Origin: Berberis thunbergii
Taxonomy: Eukaryota > Streptophyta > Magnoliopsida > Ranunculales > Berberidaceae
Reading direction: 5' to 3'
Length of the DNA stretch: 64,000 nucleotides
Assembly (NCBI GenBank): GCA_003290165.1
Contig: QNQO01000650.1
Location: 62,001 to 126,000, forward strand
Shown here: positions 48,349 to 63,880 of the stretch, in pieces
How positions within the stretch are numbered: the stretch's first letter is position 1
Layout of the letters: each line of letters opens with the position of its first letter
Made by a program: the position numbers and the translations under genes
Notes under the pieces: generated by a model
What the model was told of the DNA's origin: nothing
Database searches by the model: none
What the model saw: only the letters and a program-made list of their open reading frames with translations

Positions 48349-49426
48349 ATTTTCAAAATGCTATTTTAAAATGCGTCATACTAAGTGAGTATAACCTTGA
48401 ACAAATATAACTCATCTCGTTACCTTTTTCACAGGACTCGAGACTAATTACTTGGTGATGATCTTATTTGGCAAAGTACAGGGGCCACGTGTATTACACA
48501 CCAAAGTGTGTTTCAATGGGATCTAGGGGGCTCCTGCACAGGTGTCTCAGTCGCTGGATCAAAATTCGACGGCTCACATCAATTGAAATTTAAAAATTTT
48601 GTTTTTTCGCCCAAAACTCCCTCCTCTCATATAATACGAGCCGTTGGATTTTGACCCCCGGATCCGTTTCAATGGGATTTGGCCTGACTCAAGCATCACC
48701 ACCTCTTAAGCTACATGCTTTTTTCAACATACTAGTCTCCTCTCCCCTGCCCTCCAAAATGCATTTTTCAATTAATAAAAAAAATAAAAATTATTGCTCT
48801 GAAACTTTGAATGGGCCGGATTCTGATACTGTCTCAAGCCCCCAAAAAATATCAATCAAGTGATGAACAACCAACAGTTGTAGAGTAGCTCAATCTGACT
48901 GACTCTGCCACATTCGTTCGTTCATTCCATCTCCATCTCATCTCCCAAAACAAAATTCTCTATTCCATTCTTGATTCCGAAATTCTCATCTCATCAAAGA
49001 ACAAAATACAAAATCAATACCAACAATTAGTCAAAAGAAAAAGCACACAATTTTACATCAACAACTCACCAATCTCTCGCTTTCTGGTCGGAAAGGGCAT
49101 AAATAAAAAATAAAAATAAAAATGGCTTTTTAAGACCGCCTACTACACCACTCTATTTCTCTCTCTCACTCCTCACGAGAAAGCTTTCTTTCATATTTTT
49201 CACATAAACCCTAGAATCCCTCAAACCTCATTTCGAAGTGATCCTGAAAATCCCCAAGAAAATGTGAACTTGATTCGATCCCCTTTGTTCGTTTGTTTGT
49301 GTTTCCACAATACAATGCACTCATCTGAAGCTTATTTAGATCACGTTGTCGAGATTTTGAAGAACAGATTGATCTAGGGTTTGCTGATTGGTTGGTGATT
49401 TTTTTTTTAACTTTTGAAGGCATAAG

Positions 49427-52400
49427 ATGAAAATCATTGTAGGGTGTCCAGGGACAGTGAGTGGATTACTACTAAGGATAGGGCAATGTTTAACTGCTGC
49501 TGCTTCCATTGGAACCATGACCTCCGCACCCGGATTCTCTGAATTCACTGCTTTCTGGTATAATATAAATCAATCTCCCCAACTCTTGTTTCAAATTTTA
49601 TTTTTTTCGCTTTCAATAAATTTTGTGATTTGTTACTTGGATTATTAGAGTGATCTTGTTGTAATGGTTTATTATTGTGCCCACCAACCATTTTCTTAAA
49701 TTTTAGTTTTACTCAGTAAATGATTACTTGCCACGTAATTTTCATTTATTTAGATACATTTCTTTGAGGATTTCATTTTGGCATTATTCATTTATTAGCT
49801 CTTTGATGCATTGCGGTGAGATGTAAATATGTTAGTGTAATCCTTACATTGTGACACGAGGTTTGGGACCATTATCGAATTCATGTGTAGAAGCTTTTGT
49901 TGCAACCGCGGAGTCTATTTAGAAACTTTGTGTTTATATGTTGTTGAGGACCACCTTCAAAAAGGTTGAAACATATGTGCTTAATTATGGGTTTTCCTTC
50001 CAAATTTGGTGGATACATACAATTATCAAAATTGCTATTTGATGTTTGGAATGGCCTCATGGAAACATCTTGGATTGAGTACTGATGCATTTAATTGATG
50101 AATGCACATGAGTTATTGTTAGAACTATCATCTAAATAGTAAGGAACTTTTTGGTATGGTAGTGCTGCGTGTGACTGCAAACATTGATGAAAAAAGTACT
50201 TGCAAGCAAGGAAATGTGATTTCTCAAAAAATATAGAAATTTCACAAAGTATTTCTTTTTTTTCTTCGAGTTATTGAAATTTCTTTCGAAATTCAATATA
50301 TTTATTTCTTTCATTCGGCCAATATTAGTTTTCGTACATTTTAACCCATTAAATATTTATGCAATATGTAGTTTGTATGATATTATGAGTCTTGTGGGAT
50401 TCTTTTTACGTAGTATGTAAGAGTTTAAAATGCTTAAATTATATTGATAAACTTCAAAATTAAATCCGAAATTTATTTATTTTTTTTCTGTACAGAACGA
50501 AATGTTTCACGAAACGTTCTTAAAATCAACTCACGGAAATTATCTCGAAAAACGAAATCACAATCCTTGCTTGCAAGTGATTGGATTTTGGGGTCTTGGT
50601 TCTCTGCTGCTGTTTAGTTTTCATGACAATGTACCCAAGTTAATTTGATGCATACTTATTTTATCCTGTTGTCAAGAATGTCAGTGTGATAATCTGCAAT
50701 TTGATCTATTTATAGCTCTAGCAAGTATATGCACATAAAAATGCAATGTTGACCTAAAAACAAAACCCTGACTGTATCAGTTTTCTTTTGGATTCAGCTA
50801 TTTGATTGCTTCTATGGGGCTTCAAGTACTGTGGAGCTTGGGACTCGTGTGTCTTGATGTCTATGCATTGAGGATAAAGAGGGACCTTCAAAATCCTATC
50901 CTAGTGAGCCTATTTGTTGTTGGTGACTGGGTAACTAATCCCTCTCTTTCAGCGCTATTATTTTTGTCATTTGCATACCTGTAAAGTCTTAGTCACAGTT
51001 CTGAGATTTGCAAACTATTTATCGCTAAAACAACCAGTTGCAGTAAAAAAGATACAGTGTACTACTTGTTAAAATAAGGAATAAAGATGAGGATGTTGAG
51101 TTGGATGAGTGGAAAGACCAAAAAAGGTGAAAATATGAGTAGATTTTTGCACAAATTTGTAAGGTTACATAATAGTCTTAATTTCTTAGGTATTCTTGAG
51201 AAAGTAAAAGGAAAAAATTAAGTATAATCCTAGTCTTTAATTATTCAGAGCACATTTGGAAAATACTTGCATTAGATATCCTTTAATAAGTTGAATGAGA
51301 GGTCATGTGGTTTATGTTTCTTAACTATTAAATGTGTTGTATTCCATGCTACCTGTCCATAACAATTTCTCATAGCTTAAAGGTCTGTTCCAATCTTAGG
51401 ATGATAAAATTTTACTTTTTATATTCTCCCCTCATATCTCTATGGTTCAAAATGTTGGCCTATTACGTGACAACACACGCATGAGATGGCTGAAGCATAA
51501 ATGTGTATGTTATTGGATGTATGGTAAATCCCGTAAAGATAAAATTAGTAGGAGAGAATCAAGAGATGCTTAGGTGAAGCGTCCATAGAGGACAAGATTA
51601 GAGAAAGGCATTTAACGTGGTTTGGTTACGTGCGGAGGAGACCAAGCATGACGCCGATTAGAAAATATCTAGATTGGCAAGTTAGTAGAGGGTGTAGATG
51701 GAGGGACGACCATTTCAAACTTGGATGAAGGCGGTGAAGGAAGACATCCTTAAGCTTGGATTAGTCGAGGATATGTGGGAATATCGCATTGCTTGGAGAA
51801 CCAAAATACGTGTAGCCGACCCTAAGAGTATCGAGAATGGGCGTTGATGATGATGATTTTCTCCCCTCATAAGCAAGGCTTGAAATATAGGCTTTTCTCT
51901 TGCACCATCAATTGCAAGTGCTGTTTTGCTAGTTCTAAAGTTATGTCCATTGGATTAGCTCTGTAGCTGGAAATTATAATTTACTTCAAAATTTTAGGGT
52001 TTCACATAAAACCTCATATGATGCAGTATTGAAGATTTTCAGTTGTTGAAAATGCTTTTTCTTATTGAAAAGAATACGATTTTTCGTAATTGATATGTTT
52101 AAGTGGAATGATCATCTTATGGTGGAGCACATTTCAACAAGGTGGAGTGAGTTGCCAATGGCAGGAGTGATAGGATGTGAATATACTGGGTATTTAGAGA
52201 AAGTAGACAGAAACATTGAAGGTTAGAAAGGTGCGGAAAGTATACCTGGATGAGGTGGATGGTGGGGTGCAAAAGGCATGTGAAGTTTTGCGCCAATTAT
52301 TAATCATTAACTTTTTTAGTCAAGAAATGCTAAAGGCTTTGCTAAAATGATATGGGAGTTGAGTCCTGTAAGAAATGGACAAACTTTTAATATCCAACTA

Positions 52401-52813
52401 TAAATAATTTCTGAAACTGTAAAATCCTCCTTTTGATGATGATATATATTTGCCTGCTGCTAGTGATAGAAAGCATTTCAAAGACATTAGTTGAGACTTA
52501 ACAAAGTGGTTAATTATTGTTGATGATTGTGGTGGTTTTGTTTTATCGTGTTATTATTTTCAAATGAATACTCGGGACCAGTTGAAGAAAATTAATGACT
52601 TTGAAACTGCAGGTAACTGCGACTTTGTCACTTGCAGCAGCATGCGCCTCTGCAGGGGTGACCGTTTTGTATACAAGAGATTTGGGTTTCTGCAGGTTAC
52701 TACCACACCATCCATGCGACTTGTTTCAAATCTCAGTAGGGCTGGCGTTTGTCTCCTGGTTCCTTATAGCCATGTCTTCACATGTCATGTTTTGGATCTT
52801 AGCATCTGTTTGA
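49427..52813 (+). CDS. CASP-like membrane protein, 5B type
   Basis: Three exons give 154 residues: 49427-49557, 50798-50930 and 52613-52813. The start [20 protein letters not shown] and the segments [40 protein letters not shown] and [18 protein letters not shown] are typical of CASPL5B proteins. Four membrane helices are expected, with both ends in the cytosol. CASP proteins make membrane scaffolds that organise the Casparian strip; CASP-like relatives sit at the plasma membrane and mostly have no known role. The junction TGG|GTAACT/GTAACTGCG is repeated at both ends of intron 2, so the exact cut could in principle shift, but only the listed one keeps the family sequence. Intron 1 holds an inverted-repeat element and intron 2 a LINE remnant. 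Confidence 0.9.
50198..50578. mobile_element. Inverted-repeat MITE in CASP-like intron 1
   Basis: The left end ACTTGCAAGCAAGGA and right end TCCTTGCTTGCAAGT are perfect 15-bp inverted repeats; the arms continue with AAATGTGATTTC and GAAATCACAA. The right-end string GAAATCACAATCCTTGCTT also occurs at 1198-1216 next to the organelle-like insert, so at least one more copy or end exists in the window. No target duplication was resolved. Confidence 0.65.
51470..51870 (+). mobile_element. LINE (L1-type) remnant, reverse transcriptase 3' end
   Basis: A decayed frame reads [20 protein letters not shown], then a Gly/Arg-Trp segment (GCRWRDD), and ends in ADPK..G-type residues followed by a GATGATGAT run. 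This order (IEDKMRENRLRWFGHVQRRP and onward to VADPK and poly-GAT) is characteristic of the C-terminal end of degenerate plant LINE open frames. Frameshifts and stops are present. It lies in CASP-like intron 2 in the same orientation as the gene. Confidence 0.8.
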
Positions 52814-54504
52814 ATGGCTTCTTTTCCTCGTGCTCACTATCGAGCATACTTTTGAATGGTTTCTTCATTCTCTAACACGTAGTTGTGCGCACTTGATTAA
52901 TGTCACGTAAATTTTCTCAATTTTTGTAACATAAAATTATCCACCAGTGATGACGAAATGGCTTCTTTTCAATAGAAATGAGATTCTCACTGAATTGTGT
53001 TATTGGTATATTAATGATTTAACTAAAAGGGTCAGACACCAAAATAAATTAACCTGAAGATCTTGAGATCACAAAATTGATCAAATGACAAGAGCACGAG
53101 ATGAGCACTTCAGGTTACACTCAGATTTCACCTGACAGTTACCATCTCTCTTAGCGGGATAAAACACCACAAAGTTTTAGGATACATGAACAGTTAATAT
53201 TTATTTCTTACTTTTGTATTCTTCTTCTGCTTCTGCTTGTGCTGGATTTGACCTATCCGGTAACTAGCAAATATTTGGTCTGCAGCATCGAAAGGCATAT
53301 GGGCCTGTGTGGTGTGTGTGTGTGTTGGAAGATGGGAGTTGGGTGACTTGTTGCATGAACACATCATCAGATTGCCTAGATCTTCACTTGTATTAAAAAC
53401 AGAGAGGCGGTGAACATTTGATGAGACGATGTATGTGAAAGTGAAATGAGTACGTATGTGGCTAACTCGAAGGTATGTACGAAGTTGGCATCTAGCCATG
53501 TGTTGTGTCAACATAACAACCTCAAATGGCATGTTAAGTCAATTTGCAACCTTGGAACATTGAGGCAGAGAACAGAGACACACCAAGTAGGCACTCCGTC
53601 AGCTCCTTGTCAAAACAGTTAATATTAGCCCTACCATCATAACTAATCCCACCCTGTCTATCCAAATCTTGACAGTAATCCGATGGCCAGGATTTTTGGG
53701 CGTCCTTGTCAAGTCTCTCCACATTCTTTCTTAGTAGGGGCTGGTTGTACGACAGAGACGGATATGAAGGAAATTTACAGTCGGCTATTACTAACAGGAA
53801 TTTGCACCTTACAAAGCTCAAATAAAATGCAAGGTCCGCGTCTTCCTTGGTACAATATGAGGTCCTTAAAGGATTTTGCAATTTAAATGATACTAGCAAC
53901 ATGGTCATTTTGATTAAGTTTAAACCACTAAAAGTCGGTCATTGGATCATATCGTCAGTAAATTTCTAAAATTGGTTATATTTAATTGGATCATATCCTC
54001 TGCTTTTCCACAGAATGCCTTTTGTGAAATTTTACACAGGATGGTTTGCATATCAGATCACAGGATCAGATTTGAGAATGCTAAACAAGAAAGGAAAGAA
54101 GATGAAAATTAATGCCATAGAAAGAAATAAAGATCAGCATGTTCAAGATCAACAACATTATGAATGGAAAGTTGAACGTCTGGACGACGTTCAATCATCA
54201 GGGTTCAAAGTATCAACAGAGAGCAGGGTAATCATTTATTTTAGTAACAGTGTGCCTTTGAAACAACCTGTCGATAACTTAACATAACTACTGTACACTG
54301 AACATTACATCTCACACTAATACACAACATAACCTAAAAGGGAACATGAAACATTGTTTCTTATTTCAATTTTTTAACCTAACAAAAGTTTATAGCTATA
54401 TGCTGCATTTGGATAAGAAAAGGAAGAGAAAACACACTTTCTGGTTATCTACTACCTTGATACCCTTGAGAAACTTAACATAAGCCAAGTTCTCAGGTTT
54501 AACC
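52814..54504. other. Spacer between the convergent CASP-like and GMPP genes
   Basis: A CACACA/GTGTGT run lies near 53310. Two open frames (54015-54287 plus, 53534-53908 minus) have no family resemblance or splice context and are not called as genes. Confidence 0.4.
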
Positions 54505-57697
<3,193 letters not shown>

Positions 57698-57705
57698 TAT
57701 TTATA
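57698..57705 (-). promoter_or_regulatory. TATA box, probably of GMPP
   Basis: TATAAATA on the minus strand, followed by a CT-rich leader. It is the best core promoter upstream of the GMPP coding exons. Confidence 0.5.
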
Positions 57706-57710
57706 GTTGT

Positions 57711-57746
57711 TGAGGAAGAGGAAGAGGAAGAGGAAGAGGAAGAGGA
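57711..57746. repeat. GAGGAA microsatellite
   Basis: About six GAGGAA units just upstream of the proposed GMPP TATA box; on the minus strand this is a TTCCTC tract in the promoter. Confidence 0.9.
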
Positions 57747-58663
57747 TTGGGATTTCGTCCTTGAGTCTTCCCATTTTACAAAATATTTCAAAAAATCATA
57801 TATGAATATGCAAAAAAAAGTAATAAGTAAATTAACTTTCTTCATTTCAAGAAAACAGCTAGCTCACTTCACTTCACCTCCGCGTGGGGTAAGGCTTTGG
57901 CTTTGGCTTTGTGAGGCCCCCCTATCCCTCTCTCTACTCTGTACCACCAAATCCGCACGTTACAAGAAAGAAAAATCAACAATATTTATTTGGTTGTAAT
58001 TAGAAAACGTATCACTCAATTAAAATTTCTCCAAACGTATTACATTTTTATGTCCAAAGAAACATGCCTTTCTATATGCTGTCGTTTCCAAACTATATAT
58101 TTTCACTCGTTTCCAATTAAACTTACCTTCACATGCACTAGTGTGGTCGATGGATCATATGAATCGCAAAATTTGTTTCTATCGGCTGTTATTTCAAAAT
58201 GATCAAGTTATTAATTACCGCAGGAAACCAATAATTTACCGCATACCTAACTACAATATCGATCTCCAGTTCCACTTAAAACCTACCTTCACATGCACTA
58301 GTATAATTCCATCATGTTGCAAATAAAATTAATCATTTTGAATTAAAATTAGTACTATATATATTAAATAATGGAAAGTCAAAATCATTCAATAGATTAT
58401 AGAAAGAAAAACCATTAGAGCTAACTTGTGAACAGCACTAACGTTGCTTCACCTACTAAAATATAAGCCGATTTTAGAATTCGAAAACGATGGGAACGTG
58501 CTCAACAGTGAGTTGTATTTGATATATTGATTGTATATACAGTGAGGTCATTACATGGAAGTTTTTTTTGGCAGTGTCAGTGCTTTGGCTTGGGATCTAA
58601 GACTTCTTCTTCACAACATAACGTGATCATAGGGTGCAGCCAACGTTTCATCAATGACTCTCA

Positions 58664-58861
58664 GGTTGCATGAAATCTTAGGTAATTATCATATTTATCG
58701 GACTTACGATTTCATCATTATCATCAAAGCCCATTCTTGAGAGGACTTACGATTTCATCATTTGTCACAAATTTAATGGTGGATTGGTGAGTGAAACTCA
58801 AATTAGCTTAAATTTAGATCGTCCCCTCATAAATTTTCATGGCATAAGATTTCATGCAACC
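58664..58861. mobile_element. Short inverted-repeat element
   Basis: A 198-bp segment with perfect 17-bp ends, GGTTGCATGAAATCTTA and its inverse. Inside, GGACTTACGATTTCATCATT occurs twice as a direct repeat (about 58699 and 58743). No clear target duplication and no coding capacity. Confidence 0.6.
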
Positions 58862-59155
58862 AAACACACCTTACTTTCTCTATTGTGTATTATAGCTTAA
58901 ACAAGGTTTTGCATAAATGATAAACCCACGAACATTTAGGGTTAACCCGCTCTACCAAGTTGGGCCCAACCCAAAGGCTAAACTGTTGGTATTGGATTCA
59001 AGTTGGCAACCCGAAAATGAAGCTCAAGTTATTTGGGCTCCCAACCAATCTCAGATTATGCTAGCCCATAGGTTTCAATTGGGCTTAGGTGGGGTTGATC
59101 TGCCCAAGTTGTATCTGTAATTTTTCATCAAGGGAAGGGAAGGTACTGAACCCTG

Positions 59156-59542
59156 TAGGGTTGAAAAATCGAACCGACGACCGTGAACCGAACCAATTTA
59201 AGTTGGTCTTAAAATTTTCAAACCGAAACAAAACCGATCCGAAACCGAATCAATTATAATTTATGTAAACCGTAATCGAATCGAACTAAAACAGAAATAA
59301 AACTAAACTGACCGACTATTTTAAACATATTATATTATTTATATATAAATATATATATTTATTATATATATTGGGTCAGTTCGGTTTGGTCGGCTAAAAT
59401 CGCATAAAAGCCAAAAACCGAATTGACCACTTCGGTTTAGATTTTTTTAAAACCAAAACCGATCCGAACCGAATTTAAACCGAAGCAATCGGTTCCATTT
59501 TGATTGGTTCAATCGGTTTAATGGGTTTTTTGTTCAGCCCTA
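59156..59542. mobile_element. hAT-like MITE built of ACCGAA/CGGTTY strings
   Basis: A 387-bp element. The left end TAGGGTTGAAAAA matches the inverted right end TAGGGCTGAACAAAAAA. It is flanked by an exact 8-bp direct repeat, GAACCCTG, at 59148-59155 and 59543-59550, the length expected for hAT insertions. The interior is dense in AACCGAACC/AAACCGA strings and their inverse around an AT-rich centre (about 59325-59372). No transposase. Confidence 0.82.
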
Positions 59543-60432
59543 GAACCCTGGTGCCCAAGGGACAAGGCACCCATGGCCATGTCTAATGGAACACTATAAC
59601 AAATGGTCGCCCCGAGGACACCACTGCCACCAGAAGCAAACCCCCATTGTTCACAGTGGAGTCGTCCTACCGTCTGGTCAGAGGCGATCAGTAGGCTGGG
59701 CTTATGGCGTTGTGTAACCAAGGCCAAGCCAAGTTTAGTTTGGGCTCTGGCCATATCCATTATTTGGTCTTGGTGAACAGTGAGAGCTGGTTCGGTTCCT
59801 ATAGAGGTTCTTAAAATTCAAATTTATAGAAAATCATTTATTCGGGTTTGGTTGATATTGGACGATAAGTCGACCAAAATACCTTATTACACTTTATGAG
59901 AAACCTCACTTAGGAGTTAGGACTGCTTGATCCACATCCTTAATTATACAAAATATATATATGGTTTGTTTGTTTTTTGTTTTTTGTTTTTTGTATTTTT
60001 AACTTCACTTGCAGTTGACGTTTTGTAGTTGGTGGAGATTTTGTAATGCTCCTCTACCTCTCCAAGGATTTCCTTAAAACAAACTCACTAATTAAATATA
60101 AAACAGAACGTTGTTTTGTTCTGAAACTGATCTTGTACCAACTTAACAGGAGGCCTTTTTTCTTTGCTTGGCCATACTACTTAGAAGCTGGAAATACAAC
60201 AAACAACATCACTCATCCAAATAAACATGGAGTACTAAGGCTACCTTGTTAGCCCTTACTCTTATTCAATCTCCCATGTAAGGACTCTAATTACATTTTC
60301 TCATGTCACACCATGCATATCTAACACTTACTGATCCTTCCATAAAATTTGATCACCCCGGCAGCACTTCACGAGATAACCAAACCATTTACGATTTAAT
60401 TTACATGAAAACCCCCGCCTTGCTACTTGAGA

Positions 60433-60702
60433 TTAGGAGACAAACCTTTGAGAAGTATTGTGACCAAGAGGGGATTGATGGGCTGTTGTAGACACAAGTA
60501 ACTGAGCAGGTGAACGGTCTGGTCTAAAGAGTTGAACCTCTGATGATTGAAACCGACCCGAATCACCAGGAAGCCTCATGTAGGAGAAGGAAGGCGACTC
60601 GTTGAACCATGAACCTGCAGCAGCAGCAGCCATGGCAGCTTGGCCGCCAGCTGATCTATATTGCACAATTGCTCTATATACAAATGGTATCAAACCCTCC
60701 AT
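60433..60702 (-). CDS. Small plant-specific protein of unknown function
   Basis: An 89-residue single-exon frame from the ATG at 60702. It starts MEGLIPFVYRAIVQYRSAGG and continues with a poly-Ala patch (coded by GCAGCAGCAGCAGCC on the plus strand side), SWFNESPSFSYMRLPGDSGR and FQSSEVQLFRPD. From memory, small proteins with this MEGLIPFVY start and SYMRLPGDSGRF block occur across flowering plants with no named function. No signal peptide or membrane helix is seen. An ATG further upstream (60813) keeps the frame open but would add an unconserved leader, and a TATA-like site lies between the two. Confidence 0.75.
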   Translation of the reverse strand: MEGLIPFVYRAIVQYRSAGGQAAMAAAAAGSWFNESPSFSYMRLPGDSGRFQSSEVQLFRPDRSPAQLLVSTTAHQSPLGHNTSQRFVS

Positions 60703-60750
60703 TGATACAAGTCTTTTTTTTTGTTCATTGTTGGTGGAGAGATTGGTCTC

Positions 60751-60757
60751 TATATAG
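60751..60757 (-). promoter_or_regulatory. TATA-like box of the small MEGLIPF gene
   Basis: CTATATA on the minus strand about 50 bp upstream of the start codon, which would leave a short leader. Confidence 0.45.
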
Positions 60758-60887
60758 TGGGAGAGGATGAGGTGTAGTGTGGGGTAGGAATCCAGCTCCC
60801 CAAGTAAAGCCACTACAGAGATAATAGGAGAGAAGACTTCAACGCAATCAACAAACGCTGGTTGAAAGATACATGAAAGCTGTGCAG

Positions 60888-60958
60888 GTGGGTATACAAT
60901 TCAAGACGTGGGGGTTAAATCACCACAATCTTAATTATCCAATCAAACTACCATTGGC
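60888..60958 (-). repeat. SINE-like dispersed repeat, copy 2
   Basis: A 71-bp match to 5259-5329, same orientation and same length, with scattered substitutions. Confidence 0.4.
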
Positions 60959-63626
60959 AGCAATTGTTTTTTTCCGTGTGTAGATCCTATTTCAATGGGA
61001 ACTTACTGAGTCGATCCATTTACACGTTTGACCTTTAATGCTATATTGGGAGTTGGGCAATTGTAATTATTTTCAGGTAACCTAATTTGAATTACCAGAA
61101 ATCATCACTTTAACAAAATCAAAACATTCTTTTATTTCTATATCGAGGAGTTTTTAAAATATTGATTGGTTTGGCATTTTTCTCTATAAGCACAACAAAA
61201 ATATGAGACACATTTTAATGGTTTACATGGCTTCCTTTATAATTCAAATGGCATTAGATGAAATATCATTTCAAAATAAGGTTTATATCAGTAAACACAA
61301 AATTATTTGGTGGATTCATCAAGGTACTCGTCCATTGTATATGTCACTTGAACTGCAAGAAATGACAAATCAACAATTATGCCATAGCGGGAAAACTGTT
61401 AAATTTTGTTTTCACCATCATAAGCATTTTTAGGGTAAAACCGTTTTGGGGTGAATAAATATCCAAGTTGGATGAGCAAGTCTAGCCAGCCATTTAAAAC
61501 ACAACCACAAACACTTTAAAACACAACCACAAACACTTCAAAGAGGAAGGACAAAAGAGTAATTCTAGCCAGCCAGGAAAGCAAACCAGGCCGGCTAGAA
61601 GTTTTTTTTCTTCTTTTTATCGGAACAATAGGACATAACACCGTTTTCATCCCACCTCTCAACACCCAATTCATTATTCCAAATTGGTTATTATTTTGGC
61701 ATTGTTGTTTTAAGCTCAAATGATGGTGGCAGCTTGAAAGCTTGTTGAAATTATTTTTAGTGTTTTGAGATAGTGAAATTCAGAAAGCAATAGCAATGGC
61801 GTGGATGCTCCTGTGTAGGATTAGGTGAAAGAGAGCTGTCAGAGAGTCGATTTCTAAACGTCAGACTTTTTCTCCTTCTTCAAGAAGGATGGCATCCTCA
61901 CACAGGAGAAACCACCATGGACAAAGTCACATACATTATTGACAGTTGCTCCATCAAGGTTTTGATTTTAGTGCAAACTTCTCAATTACATGTTTTGAAT
62001 TCTATGAGCTTATCAACAAATTTGATGATTGACATCAAATTCCTCATACCTTTCCATTCCTGTTATTATCTTCCTTCTTGTTAATTAGTGAACTCCCACT
62101 GTGTTTCTGCGACACTCTTACGGTTTACACATCCCAATTTATCTCTAGTGCATCTAAGTTATATCCAGGAAAAACATCTTATAGTTCAAGACTTCTTCAA
62201 GCTAAGCCAAAAGCATCCTTAGAAGTTCCCTTTAACTTGAGTGACAACTACTCCCCCAAAAGCAAAGCAAAGCAAAGCCTCACTTAAACCTCCTAAACCT
62301 ATATATGGTCAGTTTCCTCTTCAAGCCAAAGACTCCAATCCTTCAACTTAAAATAAACCCCAAGGACTTCGAGTCAGATCAAAGAATCAACTTGATTTTA
62401 TCATCTCGAAGTCTCTCCAGCTGGAAATCTCAACATATTGGTCATGAACAGCAGTCATCTGCCTATATACAATAAAGATAGCTGTGATGTTCATTCCACA
62501 AACTTGAACTAGTTGATCAGAGATAGAAAAGCTAAAATAAAAGTATTAAGCTCAGCACTTCTGAGTGCTGACAATGACATTGGAAAACACTAATATATCC
62601 TTATCCCTCGCACTTAACCTCAACTGTTAACAGACTGTAATACAATACAATAATTCAGTTCTAAAAGGCAAGCATGAAAATTTCCCAAAAACATGAAGTT
62701 CTTTGGCATCGTCACCAGCTGCCTGAATAGTAAAACATTTAGATATTTGCTACGACTCAATCATTAATAACAGATTTGAAAGAGGAGCGACCCTTTATTG
62801 TGGAGTAGGAAGCTCTAGCCTCTTAAAAAATGCACATCATGCTGTGGATTATGTTACTGACACACATCAAAAACTGCACTAAGCAACTTGCACCATGTAT
62901 TTTATGTTCTTGATTGCTCGATTGTATAAAAACACCACTGACGTTCAGATAACATGAACGTCCAAGCTGTAAAAATTGTACTGGCCGGCAGTGTCACATG
63001 TGCTGAAACACGTGCATCTGCTCCGTTGCTGTTCAGTGTCATGCATCTTTGAAGAATTGTCAGACCAAGAATGTTCTAGCTACAACTTAACTGACACCTT
63101 TGACTCTTAAACCTAGGCTTCAAAAGAACAATTTGTGGCAATTGACGCAGCAGCTAGTGCCTAGTAACAGTCTCTTCGCATTCTCAACAACCCAGTGGAT
63201 GGTCACATGGCAAGCAACAATTCTAGCAAATTGTTGATCCTGGGCACGGATGGTCACATGGTAGTTCTTCAAGATGCACTGAAACCAGCCAAGTAATCTG
63301 GGAATGTGCAGATAAAAGAGAAACAAATTTATCAAAACATACGGGAACCACTAAGCAGTAAATAAGAAAGAACCAGCTTATTGAATTAAGTAAATTATAT
63401 ACAAAGCACTATTCACGTTGCACATATGGGAAGCAAATTGCTTTTCTGCCCAAAAGCACTAGAATCGTGAACTAGACATGATCTATCTTGACCACTAAAC
63501 AATGCATCTAATAATTGTACACAATAAGCTAGTATATACAGAAATCTGGATGTGTATACACTTGCATCTATTGAAGAATGAGAAGCTATTCTTACAAAAC
63601 TGTTGAAGCAATCATTTTTGAGACAC

Positions 63627-63880
63627 TCAAGTGGATGATTCAGCCAATGCAAGCGTATGCCACCATCCGCAGGCAACATTCTTAGGACAGTAACCATCAA
63701 TAGGAACTTGGGAAGGAATATTGCGATCAATGACATCACCTAAGCCAAGCTGTGCCATGCAGCCAAAAAAATTAATTAGTCAGAATTTGCAAAGAATGTA
63801 AGCTTTGGAAAATATGCTAAATGTCTACATAAATACCTGGCCGTACTTATTCCAACCCCAACAGAAAATACCACCATCAT
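63627..63880 (-). CDS. RCC1-repeat protein (UVR8-like), last exons, cut by the window edge
   Basis: Two exons can be placed: 63837-63880 (DGGIFCWGWNKYGQ) and 63627-63749 (LGLGDVIDRNIPSQVPIDGY, then VACGWWHTLALAESST and stop TGA). They join in phase 0. GWNKYGQLGLGD and ACGWWHTLAL are hallmark strings of a plant RCC1 seven-bladed propeller, and the protein ends just after the last repeat, without the long C-terminal tail of UVR8 itself. This fits the short RCC1-family proteins often annotated as UVR8-like. The rest of the gene lies to the right of the window. RCC1 propellers bind proteins or chromatin; the specific role is not known from this piece. Confidence 0.85.

Larger units (their letters stand above)
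44432..49426. other. Repeat-rich spacer with decayed mobile sequence
   Basis: Contains short direct repeats (44966-45107), a retroelement-like relic (45340-46284), a GAATTGCT-rich satellite (46795-47155), a 31-bp tandem repeat (about 47470-47545), a FAR1-like fragment (48046-48348) and the CT-rich leader side of the CASP-like gene (about 49140-49420). Confidence 0.5.
57747..60432. other. Gene-poor spacer with two inverted-repeat elements
   Basis: Holds an inverted-repeat element (58664-58861) and a hAT-like MITE (59156-59542). No coding exon recognised. Confidence 0.4.
60703..63626. other. Gene-poor spacer
   Basis: Contains a second SINE-like copy (60888-60958) and otherwise AT-rich DNA. 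The right part is the 3' flank of the RCC1-repeat gene. The remaining short frames have no family resemblance. Confidence 0.4.

Noticed and set aside
53534..53908. 124-codon minus-strand open frame near the GMPP gene
   Set aside because: No recognisable domain; residues look random and no promoter or splice context supports it.
54015..54287. 90-codon plus-strand open frame downstream of GMPP
   Set aside because: Lys/Asn/Gln-rich composition typical of AT-rich noncoding DNA; antisense to the GMPP 3' side.
59518..59760. Open frame at the right end of the hAT-like MITE
   Set aside because: Starts in the MITE end and has no family resemblance.
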